A stretch of DNA of 64,000 nucleotides from an uncultured Oscillospiraceae bacterium (GCA_910587135.1 CAJULF010000003.1:1-64000), one strand, 5' to 3'. Counted from the stretch's first letter, positions 41,148 through 49,579 are shown. Notes: generated from the sequence alone by a model not told the origin. Program-made: numbers and translations.

Positions 41148-43028
41148 TTATGTCGCAATCCCCGCGAACTGGCTCTGATAAAGCTCGTAATAACAGCCTT
41201 TCTGAGCAAGAAGCTCATCGTGGTCGCCCGCCTCCACGACCTTTCCGCCGCTGATAACGACGATCTTGTCCGCGTCGCGTATTGTTGACAGGCGGTGTGC
41301 GATAATAAGACTGGTCCTGCCCTTCATAAGGTTTATCATAGCCTCCTGGATATGCATTTCGGTGCGGGTGTCTATGCTGGAGGTCGCCTCGTCAAGAATG
41401 AGTATTTTCGGATTGGCAAGCACCGCACGGGCTATTGAAATAAGCTGCCGCTGCCCCTGCGAGAGATTTCCGCCGCCCTCGGTAAGCATGGTGTCATAAC
41501 CATCGGAGAGCTTCTCCGCGAAGTCGTCTACCCTCGCCAGCTTCGCCGCCGCCCTTATTTCCTCGTCGGTGGCGTCAATGCGCCCGTAGCGGATATTCTG
41601 CGCAATGGTGTCGGTGAATATTACCGTGTCCTGCAAAACTATCCCTATGCTTCCGCGCAGCTTATTCTTGGGGATATCGCGGATATCCGTGCCGTCAAGG
41701 GTAATTATTCCCCCGTCAATATCGTAAAAGCGCGTCAGCAGATTTACAACCGTGGTCTTTCCGCTGCCCGTTGCGCCTACGATAGCGATTTTCTGACCGC
41801 TCTTCACCCACAGGTTAAAGTCCTTGAGCACCTGCTCGCCCTTGACATAGGAAAAGTCGATATCCCTGAAATTGAGATCGCCCTTTACCCGCTCTATCTC
41901 AAACGGAGCATTTCCACCCGCGTCCTCGGGTTCGCTGTCAAGTATTTCAAAAACACGCTCCGCACCGGCAAGCGCGGTCTGTATCTGTGCGTACTGGTTG
42001 GCTATTTCGTTGATGGGGCGTGTAAACTGCTTGGAGTAGGTTATAAATGCCTGTATCGTTCCTACAGTGATGGCGGGTACGGGGAGAAATCCTATTGAAA
42101 AATCCCCTTTGACTGCAAGCCAGCCGCCAACCGCCGCGATTATCAGAAAGCCGATATTTCCGATGGTATTCATACAGGGTCCCATAATGCCGCCGAGTAT
42201 CTGCGCTTTTGTTCCCACCCTGCAAAGCTTGTCGCTGGTCTTGTTGAAATCCCCGCAGATAATTTTCTCGCGGGTAAATGCCTTGATGGTGCGGCAGCCT
42301 GTCACCGCTTCCTCAATCTGTCCGTTGAGAACGCCAAGGGTGGACTGCTGAAGCGGGTAGTATTTCCTCATGAATTTGGACAAAAAGCGCGTTACCACCA
42401 ATGTGAGAACCAGCGTTATCAGGCTGACCAGCGTTAACAGCCACGAGTAATACACCATCATCGCAAAGCAGCCTATAAGCGTAATTACACCCGATATAAG
42501 GGAGCTGAGTGACTGGGAAACTGAGTTTGAAACGTTCTCCGCGTCGTTTGTCATGCGGCTCATGATATCTCCGTGCTTGTGGGTATCAATATACTTTATC
42601 GGCAGACGGGATATCTTTGCGAAAAGATCGTTTCGCATCGTCCTTACGGTGTATTGGGACAGCTTTGCGGCGAAGAGCGTCTGAAAATATGTCAGAACCG
42701 CGGAGATCAGATAGATGACGCCCAGCAGCGCCAGCCACTTCCCCATTGTTCCTATATCCAGCACCGTTACCGCGTCAATAGCTTTTCCCGAAACGGAGGG
42801 CGCGGCAACATTCAGTACGGTAGCCGCAACGGTTACCGCCAGCATTCCCACAAGAAGATTTTTATTTCTGCCGATATAGGAGATAATGCGCTTTAACGTA
42901 GCTTTTACGTTTTTCGGCTTCTCCGCGGGCATTCCCATACCGTGCGGTCCACCGGGTCCGCCCGGTCCGTGCGGACGTCTGCCGGGGGCGAGATTTACCG
43001 GCTGTTTATTCTCAGCCAACGCGCTCAT
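41148..43028 (-). CDS. ABC exporter half-transporter (catalytic-site subunit)
   Basis: A 626-residue type IV ABC exporter half-molecule: a Pro/Gly-rich N-terminal tail, six transmembrane helices (about 55-330) and a nucleotide-binding domain with Walker A GATGSGKTT, signature LSQGQ and Walker B ILILDEATS with the catalytic glutamate. It pairs with the next gene to form a heterodimer. The ATG at 43028 has AAGGAG almost touching it; an in-frame TTG three codons later (43019) would have ideal 9-base spacing. Likely a drug or peptide exporter controlled by the MarR gene of the same operon. Confidence 0.88.
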   Translation of the reverse strand: MSALAENKQPVNLAPGRRPHGPGGPGGPHGMGMPAEKPKNVKATLKRIISYIGRNKNLLVGMLAVTVAATVLNVAAPSVSGKAIDAVTVLDIGTMGKWLALLGVIYLISAVLTYFQTLFAAKLSQYTVRTMRNDLFAKISRLPIKYIDTHKHGDIMSRMTNDAENVSNSVSQSLSSLISGVITLIGCFAMMVYYSWLLTLVSLITLVLTLVVTRFLSKFMRKYYPLQQSTLGVLNGQIEEAVTGCRTIKAFTREKIICGDFNKTSDKLCRVGTKAQILGGIMGPCMNTIGNIGFLIIAAVGGWLAVKGDFSIGFLPVPAITVGTIQAFITYSKQFTRPINEIANQYAQIQTALAGAERVFEILDSEPEDAGGNAPFEIERVKGDLNFRDIDFSYVKGEQVLKDFNLWVKSGQKIAIVGATGSGKTTVVNLLTRFYDIDGGIITLDGTDIRDIPKNKLRGSIGIVLQDTVIFTDTIAQNIRYGRIDATDEEIRAAAKLARVDDFAEKLSDGYDTMLTEGGGNLSQGQRQLISIARAVLANPKILILDEATSSIDTRTEMHIQEAMINLMKGRTSLIIAHRLSTIRDADKIVVISGGKVVEAGDHDELLAQKGCYYELYQSQFAGIAT

Positions 43029-44754
43029 CTCCTTCCCTCATCTGCGAGCTGTAAATATCCTTGTATACCTCACATGATTCTAAAAGATTCGCATGACTGT
43101 CAAAGGCGACAAGCCGCCCGTTATCTATGACAGCTATCCTGTCAGCCTTCATAACGCTTGCTACACGCTGAGCTATCATTATTACCGTTGTATCTCCGAG
43201 ATTTTCCCTCAGCGCACGCTGAAGCTTGGCGTCGGTGGAAAGATCGAGCGCCGACATACTGTCGTCAAAAATTAGTATCTCCGGCTTCTTGGCGATAGCC
43301 CTCGCTATGGAAAGCCGCTGCTTCTGTCCGCCCGAAAGCGATGAGCCTTTTTCGGTTATCATATCCTTATAGCCGTCGGTGAAGCTCTCTATAAACTCGC
43401 TCGCCTGAGCCGTTTCCGCGGCGCGGCGGACTTCCTCGTCAGTCGCCTCGGAGTTCCCCCAGCGTATATTCTGCTCTATGGTTTCGCTGAAAAGCTCGCT
43501 TTTTTGCAGCACAAAGCCGACTTTCCTGCGAAGCGCGGCGGTGTCGTATTCCTTTACGTTTACTCCGTCAACCAGAACCTCGCCCTCTGTTGCATCGTAA
43601 AAACGCGCTATAAGGCTTACCAGAGAAGTTTTTCCGCAGCCCGTGGCGCCGAGTATTGCCACAGTTTCTCCCCTGCTGACCTTAAAGCTGATATCGCTGA
43701 GTACGTTGTTGGCGTGAACATTGGGATAGCGGAAGGATACGCTTCTGAACTCGACCGTTCCCTGCTCCTGTGTTTCTCCGTCAAAGCCGCCGTCCTTTAT
43801 GGCAGGCTCGGTATCCAGCACCTCCGCGATACGCTTCGCGGACGCGGACGCTCGGGTAACCATCTGAAACACCATTCCTATCATCATCATGGACATAAGT
43901 ATCTGGGTGATGTAGGTTATCGCCGCCATAACTCTGCCCACCTCAAGGGACTGCGCCTCGACCTGCTTGCCGCCGATAAAGATGACAGCGATCACCGAAG
44001 CGTTCATAAGAACGGACAATATTGGCATCAGCAGCGCCATCAGCTTCTGAACGCGCAGATTTGTTTCACAAAGCTCATTGTTTGCCACAGAGAAGCGATT
44101 TGTTTCGTACTCCTCGCGGGTATAAGCCTTTACGACCCTCGCGCCCGTAATATTCTCCTGCACCACGCTGTTAACTCTGTCCAGCTTGCTCTGTACTATT
44201 CCGAACAGGGGCGAACCCTTTTTCAGCACGACCAGTATTATAACAAGCTGTATCGGCAGCATTACAAGCAGAATAAGCCCGAATGAAACGTTGATTTTCA
44301 GCACCATGTAAATACCGCCGATAAACTGCATAAGCGTTCTTACCATCATACGCAGCGCCATTGCCACAAAATCCTGGCAGGCGGTTATATCATTGGTAAG
44401 GCGGGTCACAAGAGAACCTGTGGTAAAGCTGTCGGTCTGCTGAAAGCTCATATTCATGACGCGGGAAAACGCGTCCTTGCGCAGATCGCATGAAAAGCGC
44501 TGCGATGCGGTCGTCCCGAAAATCCCCGCCATAATGCCGCCGAAGCAGCCTATAAAAGCCACGATAAGCATGCGAAGCCCGACACTGAAAATGACCTCCA
44601 TGTCCCCGGGAAGCACGCCTTCGTCCACAATTCGCGACATAAGGTCGGGCAGCAGCAGATCCATGCTAACCTCAAGTATCATGAACAGCGGTGACAAAGC
44701 CGCGATGACCCAATATTTCCTGAGATATCTCAGTACCTTAGTCAATTTCCTCAC
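43012..44754 (-). CDS. ABC exporter half-transporter (degenerate-site subunit)
   Basis: A 580-residue half-transporter with six transmembrane helices and a nucleotide-binding domain: Walker A GATGCGKTS, signature LSGGQKQR, and Walker B ILIFDDSMSALD. Aspartate replaces the catalytic glutamate in Walker B, which is the usual sign of the non-hydrolysing site in heterodimeric exporters (BmrC/TM287 type). The start is GTG at 44754, inside the MarR gene's last codons (17-bp overlap). It overlaps the partner gene by 17 bp as well. Confidence 0.9.
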   Translation of the reverse strand: MRKLTKVLRYLRKYWVIAALSPLFMILEVSMDLLLPDLMSRIVDEGVLPGDMEVIFSVGLRMLIVAFIGCFGGIMAGIFGTTASQRFSCDLRKDAFSRVMNMSFQQTDSFTTGSLVTRLTNDITACQDFVAMALRMMVRTLMQFIGGIYMVLKINVSFGLILLVMLPIQLVIILVVLKKGSPLFGIVQSKLDRVNSVVQENITGARVVKAYTREEYETNRFSVANNELCETNLRVQKLMALLMPILSVLMNASVIAVIFIGGKQVEAQSLEVGRVMAAITYITQILMSMMMIGMVFQMVTRASASAKRIAEVLDTEPAIKDGGFDGETQEQGTVEFRSVSFRYPNVHANNVLSDISFKVSRGETVAILGATGCGKTSLVSLIARFYDATEGEVLVDGVNVKEYDTAALRRKVGFVLQKSELFSETIEQNIRWGNSEATDEEVRRAAETAQASEFIESFTDGYKDMITEKGSSLSGGQKQRLSIARAIAKKPEILIFDDSMSALDLSTDAKLQRALRENLGDTTVIMIAQRVASVMKADRIAVIDNGRLVAFDSHANLLESCEVYKDIYSSQMREGDERVG

Positions 44755-45196
44755 CCATCTCCGAAAGCAGATTTGCGCTCATTTTATCCGCCGCTGCACG
44801 TGCCGCCTTCAGTTCCTTGTCCGAAACGCCCTTAAGCATTATCTCCTCCGCCTTGCCGAGCGTTTCGAGTATTTTACCGTACATATCCTTTCCCTTATCG
44901 GTGAGGCTTACATGGGTTTCGCGGCGGTCGGAATCGTTCTTTACCCTTGCCACTATTCCCTCGCGCTCCATATTGCGCAGCGTTATGCTGATGGTGGGTG
45001 CCTTAAGCCCGGTAAGCTCCACAAGCTGGAGCTGGGTAAGACTTTCGCTTTCCATAAGCGGCTGCATCATATGCATATATGACGAGCGCATTCCGAATTT
45101 CAGCAGCTCCGAATTTACATATCTTATAAAAAGAGACCCTACGTTATTTATGTTTCCTATCCTGTCGCTGCCGTTGTTTATAACATTGTTTTTCAT
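44738..45196 (-). CDS. MarR family transcriptional regulator
   Basis: This 152-residue winged-helix regulator has the MarR pattern: SLTQLQLVELTGLKAPTIS as the recognition helix region, then REGIVARVKNDSDRRETHVSLTDKG as the wing (DxRxxxxxLT). It is the first gene of an operon with the two exporter genes and probably represses it until a substrate drug binds. The start at 45196 (MKNNVINN) is set by GGAAAGG upstream; the frame is open to 45232. Confidence 0.9.
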   Translation of the reverse strand: MKNNVINNGSDRIGNINNVGSLFIRYVNSELLKFGMRSSYMHMMQPLMESESLTQLQLVELTGLKAPTISITLRNMEREGIVARVKNDSDRRETHVSLTDKGKDMYGKILETLGKAEEIMLKGVSDKELKAARAAADKMSANLLSEMGEEID

Positions 45197-45292
45197 AAGT
45201 ACTTTCCTTTCCTCAGCGGCTTTGCCGCGCATATAGATTTGCCGTTTTTCGATTTCCGAGATGAGTAATTTATAAAACTAATCAACTATTTA

Positions 45293-45320
45293 ATTATACC
45301 GTATTTTTTGTGATTGTCAA
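45293..45320 (-). promoter_or_regulatory. Promoter (and possible MarR operator) of the exporter operon
   Basis: On the minus strand TTGACA, 16 bp, TATAAT. Just downstream, ACTAATCAACTAT (45278-45290 on the plus strand) resembles MarR-type operators and lies where a repressor would block initiation. Confidence 0.65.
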
Positions 45321-45386
45321 TAAAGATTAGGTGAAAAATTGATGAAAAATATTTAGAGAGCAAAAAACAACAGGTAAGATGTGAAT

Positions 45387-45419
45387 TTTTTGTAACCGTT
45401 TTGTAATCTTTTTGTAACC
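45387..45419 (+). promoter_or_regulatory. Three 11-bp direct repeats upstream of the CAP-protein promoter
   Basis: Three consecutive 11-bp units ending TTGTAACC, TTGTAATC and TTGTAACC (45387-45397, 45398-45408, 45409-45419) lie immediately before the -35. The 11-bp period is typical of OmpR/PhoB-family response-regulator sites. Confidence 0.6.
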
Positions 45420-45422
45420 GTA

Positions 45423-45451
45423 TTGACATTTTTTATCAAATATTGTATAAT
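45423..45451 (+). promoter_or_regulatory. Consensus promoter of the CAP-domain gene
   Basis: TTGACA (45423-45428), 17 bp, TATAAT (45446-45451), followed by a leader of about 135 bases. Confidence 0.85.
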
Positions 45452-45593
45452 AAAGAGGTATTAAGCCTGTATTTTGATTTATTTGATAAATTAGATCGTC
45501 AAACTATATATTTGTAAACCGCAAAAAAAGCGTCTGTACGGAAAATTTTCCGACACGGCGATAAAGAGCGGTCGGAACAACAAGGAGATTTGA

Positions 45594-46556
45594 ATGAGGT
45601 TAAATTTAAGATATGTTATCCCAATGATGTGCGGAACTTGTATAGCGCTTACCGTAAGCGTAGCGGCGGCAGTCAGCGGGACTTTGGATAACGAAAAGGA
45701 GATATCGCTTTTACCCGCAGCATCGGAAACAGAAAGCCGCGTTTATCATTCTAACGGTTTCACTGCTCCGACGGCGTATTCGGGTGGAAGTATTGCAGAA
45801 GTGGGAACGGATTTGGCGGAAACCGAAACCGCGGAAATCCCCCAATCCAATGAAATTACCGCAGAGTCCGCACAGACTTCGGAAAGCGCCGATATCACCG
45901 CCGAGCCTACGGAGAGCTTTGAAAGCGCACAGAACGCCGAAAGCTCGGAAGTCCCCATTAAAACAAACGAACAGACCGAAGAGCCCTTATATCAATCGGA
46001 CAGGCAGTCGGCAGAAGCGATTCCCGAAACGGACAAGCATTCAATAGATGTTTTGCCCGAAGAAAACGCTCAAACGGCGGAAGCCGCTTCCGAAGCAAAC
46101 GGACCAACCAAGGAAGTTCCCGCCGAAACGGACAAGCCCGCGGAGGAAACACAAAATGAAGCGGTAAGTATGGGATACGACGAGCCGCATCGTCAGGCTA
46201 TGCTGGAGGCTGTAAACGCGGTGCGTGCGGAATACGGGCTGACCGCGCTGTCGGAAATGCCGGAGCTTTCGGAAATAGCGCAGCAAAGAGCACGGGAATG
46301 CGCAAGCCATTTCTCGCATACCCGCCCGAACGGCACGAAGTGGCATACGCTTCTGAATGAAGCGGGACTTAAGCGCAGCGTCAGGGCGGAAAATATAGCG
46401 TATTATTATCCCACGGCACAGCAGGCGCTTAATTCATGGATGAACGATTACAGCCACAAGGTAAATATTCTCAACGCCGAAGCGGTGTACATAGGTATCG
46501 GGTATTATAATGACGGGTATAATTCCTATTGGGTGCAGATATTTTTGGGTGAATAA
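45594..46556 (+). CDS. Secreted CAP-domain protein
   Basis: A 320-residue exported protein with a signal peptide (about 1-29) and a 150-residue low-complexity region rich in Glu, Ser, Thr and Ala (repeats like AESAQTSESADITAEPTES). The C-terminal CAP/SCP domain (about 200-320) has RQAMLEAVNAVRAEYGL, ASHFSHTRPNG and AENIAYYY, the YkwD-type signature with the conserved histidines. CAP proteins of this type are linked to spore coats or wall functions in Firmicutes. AAGGAG precedes the ATG. An OmpR-type repeat array at its promoter suggests envelope-stress or phosphate control. Confidence 0.88.
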   Translation: MRLNLRYVIPMMCGTCIALTVSVAAAVSGTLDNEKEISLLPAASETESRVYHSNGFTAPTAYSGGSIAEVGTDLAETETAEIPQSNEITAESAQTSESADITAEPTESFESAQNAESSEVPIKTNEQTEEPLYQSDRQSAEAIPETDKHSIDVLPEENAQTAEAASEANGPTKEVPAETDKPAEETQNEAVSMGYDEPHRQAMLEAVNAVRAEYGLTALSEMPELSEIAQQRARECASHFSHTRPNGTKWHTLLNEAGLKRSVRAENIAYYYPTAQQALNSWMNDYSHKVNILNAEAVYIGIGYYNDGYNSYWVQIFLGE

Positions 46557-46637
46557 TATTTGATACGCAAAACAAATGCTCTTCACACCGCATAAAAAGC
46601 AATACGGCAAAAAGCCGAATTAAAATCGAGCGGTCTA

Positions 46638-46735
46638 CAACGCTGAAATATGTGATCCGCTGACCGACCACGCATGAATTTTCCGCAAACCTCCGTAAAA
46701 GCTCAGTGAAACGGAGATTTCGCGGGGCTCTGACG
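46638..46735 (-). repeat. Interspersed element, type II, reverse orientation, truncated
   Basis: The minus-strand reading shows the type II tail (complement of AACGCTGAAATATGTGATCC ... GACCACGCATGAATTTTCCGC), followed by an inverted pair CTCCGT/ACGGAG. The far arm is missing. Confidence 0.55.
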
Positions 46736-46748
46736 GAGCTTTCAGAAA

Positions 46749-46923
46749 AGCCGAAAACCCCGTCAGACTGTATAAAAAGCTTATTAACAACGCAATCTCG
46801 GCGCATCAAATTTCAAAAAGTCGTGCGTTTACGAACGCAAACGCGCGCGGTTTTCGGCAGTTATGCGGAGTGCTGCGCAGCAGCACGGAGTATGACCGGC
46901 GGAAATTTTGAAATATTTTAAAT
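46749..46923 (-). repeat. Interspersed element, type I, reverse orientation, abutting ykgJ-like gene RBS
   Basis: Complement of the type I tail (TGTATAAAAAGCTTATTAAC...), CATCAAATTTCAAAAAG, hairpin 2 (GTGCGTTTACG/CGCAAACGCGC, imperfect), hairpin 1 (GTTATGCGGAGTGCTGC/GCAGCACGGAGTATGAC), GGAAATTTTGAAATATTTTA. AATAAGGAG of the next gene follows directly. Confidence 0.8.
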
Positions 46924-46934
46924 AAGGAGTAAAA

Positions 46935-47414
46935 ATGCTGAAAAAAATACTGCCGCGGGAAACCTGCGGGAAATGCCGCGTTTGTTGTGGATTTGACGAG
47001 AGCGACAAGTGGGAGATACCTCTGGTGTTCGGGGAGCTTAAGGAGTATATCGAGGGGCACTATGACTGCAAGATCGCGCCGCGCGGAAACGAGTATGTGT
47101 TTGATATGGAATTTGACGGGGACAAGGTGGTATATTGCCCCATGGCGAGCGAGAACGGCTGCGTTCTGGGTGATATGAAACCGTTTGATTGCAGAATATG
47201 GCCTTTTCGTGTAAACAGACTGGACGAATCGGGCGGGCGGCTGGTGATAACGGTTTCGCCTGTATGCGGCGCGGTGTCCGATCTGCCGCTGAGCAGACTG
47301 ACGGAGTTCGTAAAAGAAGACGGATTCGCTGATATGCTGTTCGAGCAAGCGGAACTTCACAAGGATATGGTGAAGCCGTATATCCCGGGGTATCCGATAT
47401 TGGCGGTGCGATAA
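46935..47414 (+). CDS. YkgJ family cysteine-cluster protein
   Basis: This 159-residue protein has the YkgJ (zinc/iron-chelating) pattern: C-x2-C-x2-CC near the N-terminus (CGKCRVCC, residues 11-18), then YCPM, NGCVLGD and FDCRIWPF further on. The cysteines probably hold an Fe-S cluster or zinc. AAGGAG precedes the ATG and sits at the end of a reverse type I element. It is monocistronic. Function of the family is not well defined. Confidence 0.82.
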   Translation: MLKKILPRETCGKCRVCCGFDESDKWEIPLVFGELKEYIEGHYDCKIAPRGNEYVFDMEFDGDKVVYCPMASENGCVLGDMKPFDCRIWPFRVNRLDESGGRLVITVSPVCGAVSDLPLSRLTEFVKEDGFADMLFEQAELHKDMVKPYIPGYPILAVR

Positions 47415-47465
47415 CGGCGTCGCACAGGCGCGGTCGGAAAATGTAAAGCAAAACTAACATTTATG

Positions 47466-47499
47466 TAATCTCCGATTGGTTGAAAACACTCGGAGATTA
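47466..47499. promoter_or_regulatory. Dyad over the -35 of the XRE regulator promoter
   Basis: TAATCTCCGA and TCGGAGATTA (47466-47475 and 47490-47499) form a perfect 10-bp inverted repeat with a 14-bp spacer, enclosing the TTGAAA -35 at 47480-47485. The -10 TATAAT is at 47503-47508 (17-bp spacing). A likely operator for autoregulation. Confidence 0.7.
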
Positions 47500-47552
47500 G
47501 TTTATAATGGCAACAGGGTTTGAAAGCTGCTGCAAGGGGAAATGGTGAACAA

Positions 47553-47939
47553 ATGGGAATCAAATACAACAATCTTAAAGCGTACCGCAAGGAGACGGGA
47601 ATGACACAGGAGCAGGCTGCCGAGGCGCTGGGAGTGTCCCGACAGGCGTTGGCAAAATGGGAGCGCGGCGATACTCTGCCCGATTTAGAGAACGTTATAA
47701 AGCTGGCGGATATCTACGGAGTGACTGTGGACTATCTTGTCCGCAATATAACGGGTATCTCAGACGAAAAGCATGACAAAAAGCATATGTTCGGCTTCAG
47801 CAATATCGATGAGGACGGACGGATAATGCTTCCGCCCGAGTGCCGTAAAATATTCGGTCTTAAATCAGGCGACGCCATACTTGTATTGGGCGACGAGGAA
47901 AGAGGTATCGCGCTTATCAAGCTGGGCAAAGCCAATTAA
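47553..47939 (+). CDS. XRE-family regulator with AbrB-like C-terminal domain
   Basis: This 128-residue protein has an N-terminal Cro/CI-type helix-turn-helix (TQEQAAEALGVSRQALAKWERG) and a C-terminal AbrB/SpoVT-type swapped-hairpin domain (GRIMLPPECRKIFGLKSGD). Such regulators are often found before ABC exporter genes in Clostridia, as here. The ATG at 47553 is preferred; the frame is open from a TTG at 47520. It probably binds the dyad at its own promoter and may control the exporter downstream. Confidence 0.85.
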   Translation: MGIKYNNLKAYRKETGMTQEQAAEALGVSRQALAKWERGDTLPDLENVIKLADIYGVTVDYLVRNITGISDEKHDKKHMFGFSNIDEDGRIMLPPECRKIFGLKSGDAILVLGDEERGIALIKLGKAN

Positions 47940-47980
47940 CCTTACGGATATACAGACTTCCGAACCCTAATTAACGTAAT

Positions 47981-48031
47981 AACCTGTCCACATAGCCCGA
48001 AATGTCCATCTTGCGGCTATGCTGACAGGTT
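47981..48031 (+). promoter_or_regulatory. Long stem-loop just before the ABC ATPase RBS
   Basis: AACCTGTC and GACAGGTT, with inner ATAGCC/GGCTAT, form a two-part stem (47981-47988 with 48024-48031; 47992-47997 with 48015-48020). The AAGGGGG ribosome binding site starts three bases later. It could be an operator dyad or a leader structure. Confidence 0.6.
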
Positions 48032-48047
48032 CTAAGGGGGTAAATTC

Positions 48048-48779
48048 ATGAGCGCTATTGAAACGAAAAATCTAACCAAAAGGTACAAGGACAAACGCGC
48101 CGTTGACGGGCTGAATCTGTCCGTGGAGGAGGGGGAGCTTTTCGCCCTGCTCGGCGTAAACGGCGCGGGCAAAACCACCACAATAAGAATGCTGTCCTGC
48201 CTGTCGGAGCCCGACAAGGGAGAGTGCTTTGTCGGAGGTCACAGCTGCACAAGAGAAAGCGGCAGGGTCAAGCGGCTTATAGGCGTCTCCCCGCAGGAAA
48301 CCACGGTGGCGGAAAATCTCACGGCGAGGGAGAATCTGGAGCTTATGTGCGGCATATACGGTCTTTCAAAGGAGGAAACCAAGCGCCGCATATCTGAGAT
48401 GACCGAGCTTTTCGGGCTGGACGAGGCAAAAGGGCGTGCCAAGACCCTTTCGGGCGGCTGGAAACGCAAACTCTCCATAGCCATGGCGCTGATTTCCTCG
48501 CCAAAAGTGCTGTTTCTTGACGAGCCAACGCTCGGGTTGGACGTGCTTGCGCGAAAGGAGCTTTGGAAAGTGATAAAATCCCTTAAAGGCAAGATAACCG
48601 TCATACTCACCACCCACTACATGGAAGAAGCGGAGCAGCTTTCCGACCGTATAGCGATAATGATAAAGGGAAAGATAGCCGCACAGGGTACTTTGGCGGA
48701 AATAGAGGCGCTCACGGGCGAAAAAGGTCTGGAAAACGCCTTTGTGAAAATAGCGGAAGGGGGTAAGACACATGAATAG
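48048..48779 (+). CDS. ABC transporter ATP-binding protein (drug-exporter type)
   Basis: A 243-residue ATPase with Walker A GVNGAGKTTT, signature LSGGWKRKLS (a W in place of the second Q, common in this subfamily), Walker B VLFLDEPTLGLD and the H-loop TTHYMEEAEQ. It matches the DrrA/CcmA class of exporter ATPases. The permease gene overlaps it by 8 bp, so the two form one complex. A strong AAGGGGG lies upstream. Substrate unknown; control by the preceding XRE/AbrB regulator is likely. Confidence 0.9.
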   Translation: MSAIETKNLTKRYKDKRAVDGLNLSVEEGELFALLGVNGAGKTTTIRMLSCLSEPDKGECFVGGHSCTRESGRVKRLIGVSPQETTVAENLTARENLELMCGIYGLSKEETKRRISEMTELFGLDEAKGRAKTLSGGWKRKLSIAMALISSPKVLFLDEPTLGLDVLARKELWKVIKSLKGKITVILTTHYMEEAEQLSDRIAIMIKGKIAAQGTLAEIEALTGEKGLENAFVKIAEGGKTHE

Positions 48780-49536
48780 AGTTATCGCGTTCTCGCGTCG
48801 CAATTTCATGGAAATTATGCGCGACCCGCTGAGTTATATTTTCTGTCTGGGCTTTCCGCTGGTAATGCTGATAATAATGACACTTGTCAATGAAAGCATA
48901 CCCGCCGAAGCGGGTATGGTCATTTTCCGTATTGACAACCTGTCGGGCGGTATCGCGGTGTTCGGACTTACGTTCATAATGCTCTTTACCTGCCTCAGCG
49001 TTGCCAAGGACAGATCGGGGTCTTTTCTGGTGCGGCTTTACACGACTCCCATGCGTTCCTGCGATTTTATTACAGGCTACATAGCTCCCGTTATGGCCAT
49101 CGCGCTGGCGCAGGTGCTGATAACCTTTGCCGCTTCGTTCGCGATATCCGTTATTGCGGGCATTAAGCTGAGCGCGGCGGGGCTTGGCGCGTCAATGCTT
49201 GCGCTTGTTCCCACTGCTGTGATGATGATTGGCTTCGGGCTGCTGTTCGGCAGCTTATTCGGTGAGAAAGCCGCGCCGGGGCTGTGCTCGATAGTCATTT
49301 CGCTTGCTTCGTTTCTGGGAGGAGTATGGTTTGATCCCGACAGCACGGGAGGGATCCTGCTGAAAATCTGCAAAGCGCTCCCCTTTTATCATTCCGTACA
49401 CGCTGCGCGTCTTGCCGCCTCGCTGAATTTTAAGGACTTCTGGGGACATCTGGGGATAACCGCCGCTTGGGCTGTCGTTATAACGATAGCGGCAGTTCTG
49501 GTGTTCAAGGCAAAAATGAAATCGGAAACCTGCTGA
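48772..49536 (+). CDS. ABC-2 type permease
   Basis: A 254-residue membrane protein with six predicted transmembrane helices, matching the ABC-2 (DrrB-like) exporter permease family; the region PMRSCDFITGYIAPVMAIAL and the late KALPFYHSVHAARL are typical. It overlaps the ATPase gene by 8 bp. The pair would form an efflux or lipid/drug exporter. Confidence 0.87.
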   Translation: MNRVIAFSRRNFMEIMRDPLSYIFCLGFPLVMLIIMTLVNESIPAEAGMVIFRIDNLSGGIAVFGLTFIMLFTCLSVAKDRSGSFLVRLYTTPMRSCDFITGYIAPVMAIALAQVLITFAASFAISVIAGIKLSAAGLGASMLALVPTAVMMIGFGLLFGSLFGEKAAPGLCSIVISLASFLGGVWFDPDSTGGILLKICKALPFYHSVHAARLAASLNFKDFWGHLGITAAWAVVITIAAVLVFKAKMKSETC

Positions 49537-49579
49537 ATAAAACCGTGCCCGATGGGATATTTCCCGTCGGGCGCGATTA

